From Nelumbo lutea (taxonomy: Eukaryota; Streptophyta; Magnoliopsida; Proteales; Nelumbonaceae), in contig JAKGHH010000001.1 in the NCBI GenBank assembly GCA_022828595.1, forward strand, positions 73,156,401 to 73,220,400: 64,000 bases of DNA. The letters run 5' to 3'. This document shows, in pieces, positions 51,001 to 57,000 of the stretch. The notes below the pieces were generated by a model. The model made no database searches. It was not told the origin of the DNA and saw nothing but the letters and a program-made list of their open reading frames with translations. The position numbers and the translations under genes are program-made. Every line of letters starts with the position of its first letter. Position 1 is the first letter of the stretch.

Positions 51001-54000
51001 CAAGGTTCCACCCATTTTAGATGCATGCATCATAGCCCAACTATTCAACTAAATGGATGTGCTCTCTTATTCTTAAAACAAATAAGGTTGTACAAGTAGA
51101 AATCTTGATGAATTAAAAAATTTGTGAAAGAAAAGATGTTTTCTTGAAGAAGAGAAGAGAGAAGAAGAAGAGGAAGAGGTTTGAGAGAGAAAAGAGAGCT
51201 CTTAATCTGGCCGCCCCGTGGAGTACAATGACAAATATGCCCTTATAGGGCGGCAAGCATCTAAAACTGCATAAAACACTTAAAAGGCAATCAACAAAGA
51301 GCCCAACAAGAGTGTTGTGGTCCCCACTTCCTACTAAACAATAAACATATAAAAGATTACTGCTAAATCTGCACAAAACTGATTAAATCCTCAACACTCC
51401 CCCTCAAGTTGGGAGTAAATTTCACACATTCCCAACTTGCGTAGATCATGTTCAAGCTTGTCCTTTGCAACTCCTTCAGTGAGGGCATCAGCCAACTGCA
51501 ATTCTGAAGAAACATAAGGCAAGCAAACTTCTTTGGTTGTTACCCTCTCTCTTATGAAGTGTCTATCAACTTCAATGTGTTTTTCCTGTCATGCTGAATT
51601 GGATTGTGGGCAATATTGATTGCAGCTTGGTTGTCACAGTATAACATCATAGGTTCCTCTGCTTTTATCCCAATCTCACTTAGAAGGGACCTAACCCAAA
51701 GTAGTTATGAAACACCATGAGCCATGGATCTATATTCAGCCTCTACACTTGATCTAGCCACAACTGCTTGTTTTTTACTCTTCTATGAAATCAAAGGGAC
51801 CTAACCCAAAGTAGTTATGAAACACCATGAGCCATGGATCTATATTCAGCCTCTACACTTGATCTAGCCATAACTGCCTGTTTTTTACTCTTCCATGAAA
51901 TCAAGTTTCCACCCACAAAGGTGCATACCCCTGATGTAGATCTCCTGCATCTAAGCAACCTGCCCAATCTGCATCTGTATATGACTCCAGTTTCATATTT
52001 TCATGGTCTGTGAAAAGAATACCTCTGTCGGGGTGCTTCTTCAGGTATGCAAGTATTCTTTCAATGGCTTCCCAATGTTGAACCCAAGGTGCATGCATGT
52101 ACTGACTCACAACACTAATAGCATAGGAGATATCTGGACGTGTCATAGACAAATATAATAGCCAACCTACCATTCTCTGATATATACCCACATCCTTAAC
52201 CAACTCACCATCCACAACATTAATTCTATGATTTGGGTCAATAGGAGTATCAGCTGGTTTGCTTCCCAACTTCCCAGTCTCCCGTAGTAGGTCCAGTACA
52301 TACTTCCTCTGAGAGATGAAAATCTCATATTTGGATCTTGCAACCACAATCCCCAGGAAGTATTTTAGCTCACCAAGATCCTTGATCTCAAACTCTTGCT
52401 GTAATGATTTCTTGAGAACATCAATCTCCAGATCATTTCCTATAACTACTATATCATCCACAAACACAATCAGAATTGACACAAGTGCATCTCTCCTTTT
52501 CACAAAAAGGGTATGACTAGACCGGGTTTGTGTGTGCCCAAAATGGATAAGTGCCCCTTTGAACCTATCAAACCATGCCCTCGGTGACTGTTTCAAACCA
52601 TACAATGATTTTTTTCACCTTACAAACCTTTCCTTTACCAACATTTTCATAAAAAACAGATGGGATGTCCATATATACCTCCTCCTGCAAATCACCATTA
52701 AGAAATGCATTTTTAACATAAAGCTGAAATAGGGGCCATGAATAGGTGACTGCTAGAGACAAGAGTATTCAAACTGAACCCATCTTAGCAACCAGTGCAA
52801 AGGTCTCCAGATAATCAACACCATAGGTCTGTGTATACCCTTTTGCAACCAACCTTGCCTTGTACCTCTATATACTGCCATTATCCTTATATTTTATAGT
52901 GAACACCCATCTACATCCAACTGTCTCCTTGTCTGGAGGAGGATCAACTATCTCCCAAGTCTGGTTCTTAACCAATGCTTCCATCTCTTCTTGCACAAAT
53001 GTTTTCCACTCAAGTTCGGAAAGAGCTTTAGTAACATTCCTGGGTATAAACACAAAATCCAAGGAAGAAATGAAGGCTCGTTATGAGGATGATAAGGCAT
53101 TATAAGAGAGATGCTGTGAGATGCAATGGTTAGTACACTTTCTCTACCCTTTGCGAAGTGCAATGGGAAGATCAAGGTCAATGGGATCAGTTGCAACAAT
53201 AGTTTTAGGTACATGAGCATTATCATCAGGAAAAATAACATGGTTAGGCTCAAGGGGAATACTTGGAACTATATCTGCCAAATTTGGAACTCAGAAGGAC
53301 TGATAGAGAGTGGTGCAAGTTTTTCTAGTTGAGCATGTGTGGGGTCAACCCTCTTTGGTAGCAACACTAATAGTGTTGTGTGGCTGCCCGTAGTGGATCA
53401 GGTAATGAAATTGACGAAGGTGATAATGGTAAAGTTGATGGAGCTTTTCGCTATGGGAAGCCCATTTTAGGTTGGGAAAAGATCTAACCACCAAAAACCA
53501 CATCCCCAAAAAGACATGGGAAGCCTATTTTAGGCTATTTTTAGGAAGCTCAAATGGAGCTTTTCGTTTTTTTCAACTCGTCTTCGCGCGGAAAGACACG
53601 GAAATACGCGCCTTAACCAAACGATCTTCAAGCTGCTAAGATCTTCATGCAAAAGCTCATATGTCATAGCTTCCAGAAGATCTTTCAAAAAAGACTTGCC
53701 AAACAGCCCCATAGTATCCAGATCTACATCACTGAAAAGTGAATAAAAACTCTTTTCTAGACATATTAATTAATCCAAAACAAGTGCCCTATATGCAGTA
53801 GTTAGTACTTAGTATGACCCAACAAATAATATAAAGATATAATGTCTCAAATATAAAAACAACTTCTTAATTGGAAGGTTGTTGATAAAAGGATAGAGGA
53901 TGGGGGTTTTAGGCATTTTGAAGACAATCTCTTCTAGTAAAATACAAAATTAGTTCAGTGAAGACTTGTCAAAGAGTTTTAGGTGTTTTTTGGTAAATCT

Positions 54001-57000
54001 GAACTCCAATATCTTAAAAAGAGAAAAAAAAATCTGGGAAAGTCTGACTTCTAATATGTGAAAATTTTCTTTTTTTTATTTTTATTTTTCAGACCTCTGA
54101 ATGTAGTGAAACTGTTCAATAATCTGAATGCTATAACCTCTAAGAAACGTCCATTTTATAGTTTTACCCTTTTGAATATACAATATATATTATATTATCA
54201 ATTATATACAGAAGGTCTCTTGTTCCTCTTTCTTAAGCTCTCAAATGTTTAGTTCCTAGGCTTCTCTGCTCAAAGCTATCCAAGTAAAAAGATTCCATCA
54301 TGCCAAAATCTGGAGCTTTTCATTGTGAAAACAATGCATATGAAGGCTAATACTCCTAACTCCCAAGATGCTTCAATATAGAATCAAGACTTGGAAGCTA
54401 GTGGTGAGTTAGGGTAATTACCTTTTTTTCCATCCATAATGATTTTATTACCAGGGCTAGGTATCACTTTATGCACATTGAGTGCCGAACTGAAGCCTCC
54501 TGCTGATATACTGAGCTTCTTTGCACCTTTGGGGATGGGTTCTTGCCCCACAAAGGGAAGATTATGTAGAGTGCTTAGGCTGGTACAAGTTGCAGCATTT
54601 GAGAGAAGGTTGGTTGACTGAATGACAGTTTATTCCATCAGGGAGGTGAGAGCCTTGGCTTCCAGATTCAAGATCTCATTCGGATGGATCCTGTTATATC
54701 AACTCGATTGCTGATAGTTTAAGCAAGGAAATTGGTGGAGTGATTGTTATTAATGCACTGCCATCCCCACTTTCCCAGTAGTTTGATATTTGTTATGGGC
54801 TATCTTTTTATGTTTTTGAGCTACTGAACATACAGGTTTCTTTTCCCACTTCCATGTCCTGGGTTGTAGGAATTTAGAATTCTTTCATCTTCACTTTAGT
54901 AAGTTTTCCATTATTGACTATTCATCATGTATGAACAAACATATTACAGTATTACTCCAATATAATTAAATATGCACAAATTTGTAGCTGTACTCTATGA
55001 AACAAGACAACTCCATTTTCAGGAATGGGAGATGAGAGAGTTTTCAACCATAATGGGTTTACAACAAACTGAGCAAAGGTCAGCACTTGTACATATCTTT
55101 TGCATTAGTTATGGATGAACTAACTAAATATTTACAGGACAAGGTCCCATGGTGCATATTGTTTGCTATAGATATGGTATTGTTAATAAGAATAAGCATG
55201 AGTTGAACATAAAGCTAGAACAATGGCTGAACCATTTTACTATTTTAGTAAAAATGGTAGTATTGATGGTGGTTCAATTAAGGTTGATGATCCCCTAACA
55301 AAACAATTCAAATATTTTTTATAAACTATTCATAATGAAGAACAAATTGAAGAGAATGTCCATAGAATTAGAGTAGGTGGTGGTTGAAGTAGAGAGGTGC
55401 ATCTGGTGTATCATTTGTGACCAATGTATACCAATGATGCTATAAAAGGAAAATTCTATAAAAAATGCACTTATATGACATGAGGATGCTGAGATAGATG
55501 AGTGACAAAACTGGAGAAGACAGAATTGTAAATAACCAATTAACCAGAATTGATAGTAGCCGACAATGATAATAATAAGTAGGGAAAATGAATTGTGATT
55601 GGTTAAGTCATGTGCATAGACAAGCAATGATCATGGCTACAATGAGATCAATTTTAATCCAATTCAAATTCAAATTCGGTTCATTTAAGGCAGATTCAGA
55701 AATTTGTTTAGCCATGACCAGATTGAATTCAGATATTGCTTGATCCAATCTGCTAGGATCCAATCCATGTATATACTAAAAATAATATTTTATATGTAAT
55801 ATTAATCTAGTATTAAAATTCTTTACAAAATTAGTTGGATTTGGGATTTAGACAGACTTGTTTTTCTTTTGCACTTCATCATCATCATCATCCAAGCCCT
55901 ATCTCAACTATATGGGGTCAGCTACATGAATCCTGTTTCTCTGTTCTGTTTTATTTAATGACATATCCATTGTAAAATTATTAGCACTTAAATCATTTCT
56001 TACTACTTTGACCCATGTCCTTTTTGGTCTACCCCTACCCCTTCTAGCCCCTTCAACTTGCAACAGATTACTTCATCTTGTCAGTGCTGTTAGAGGTTTT
56101 CTATGCACGTGACCAAACCATCTTAGTCTGTTTTCTCTCATTTTTGCTTCAATGGGGCTACACAACAGGGGTAGCCCATTCCCTATCCCCTTAACCCTCC
56201 AACCCTGGTGGCAGTGGGATTTGATCCCAAGTCTCTGCTACAAAAGTCTGAAATCCTACCAACTATTTGCTTTCTCTCATTTAATTACTTATTGCTCCCA
56301 AGTTCTTTTAAATGACTTCATTTCTGACCCTTTATCCATCTCAGTACGCATTTTTTCCACACCCATTTTTTGGACATGTTGTTTCTTGGCTGCCCAACAT
56401 TTTGCTCCATACAGCATAACTGGCTTTACAACTTTTTTATAGAATCATTTTTTTCATTCAAGAAATATTAATTTTGTTTTATATCTATTTATAACTTTTT
56501 GCTATTTTTATATAGATTTACTTATATTTTAAGCAAACCGGATTTGAATCAGATACCCAGATATGTAAACAAATCGAACTCATATCTATGTTTTACATAT
56601 CTGTTATCAGATCAGATTTGGGTATACTCCTATCTGAATTCAATCAGATCCATTTTCAGTCCTAGCAATGACTGCACCAATGAGGAGAGACTTGGTGCAA
56701 GTTGAAGGCTCTAAAAGAGCAGTGTGATGAACAAAGAAAGCCTATCCTAAAGTGGAAAGAAACTACAATACCTGGATACCTATACGAGGGTGCTAATATC
56801 ATGTCAGATACTTCAATTTAGTTTAAATAGTGTACCCAACACCGTGTCCAATCATGTCCTTGCTGTATATGGGTAACATAGGTAAGAAATGACCTAAGGG
56901 CTTACAATTTGATAGAAAACATGGTTGTTGATGAAGAATAATAATGACAGGATAGTATTTGTTTAGACAACCCCAAATGGTTGGGATTAAGGCTGAGTTG

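Larger units (their letters stand above)
51095..53400 (-). mobile_element. Copia-5: truncated Ty1/copia element in intron 2
   Basis: A 3' LTR at 51095-51396 (plus text AGTAGAAATC to CCTCAACA) and the adjacent polypurine tract are followed on minus by RNase H, RT and hinge. It ends near 53400, so integrase, protease, gag and 5' LTR are missing. No TSD. The LTR ends and coding resemble Copia-1/2, suggesting the same lineage. Confidence 0.85.
55632..56662. mobile_element. AT-rich MITE-like insertion carrying a reverse RTE copy
   Basis: AGCAATGAT (55623-55631) and AGCAATGAC (56663-56671) flank a segment of GATTCAAATTC/GAATTCAATCAG-type AT-rich text like the 4381 MITE. An RTE fragment is nested in its middle on the opposite strand. 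A 9-bp duplication fits a Mutator-like element; the termini are decayed. Confidence 0.55.
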
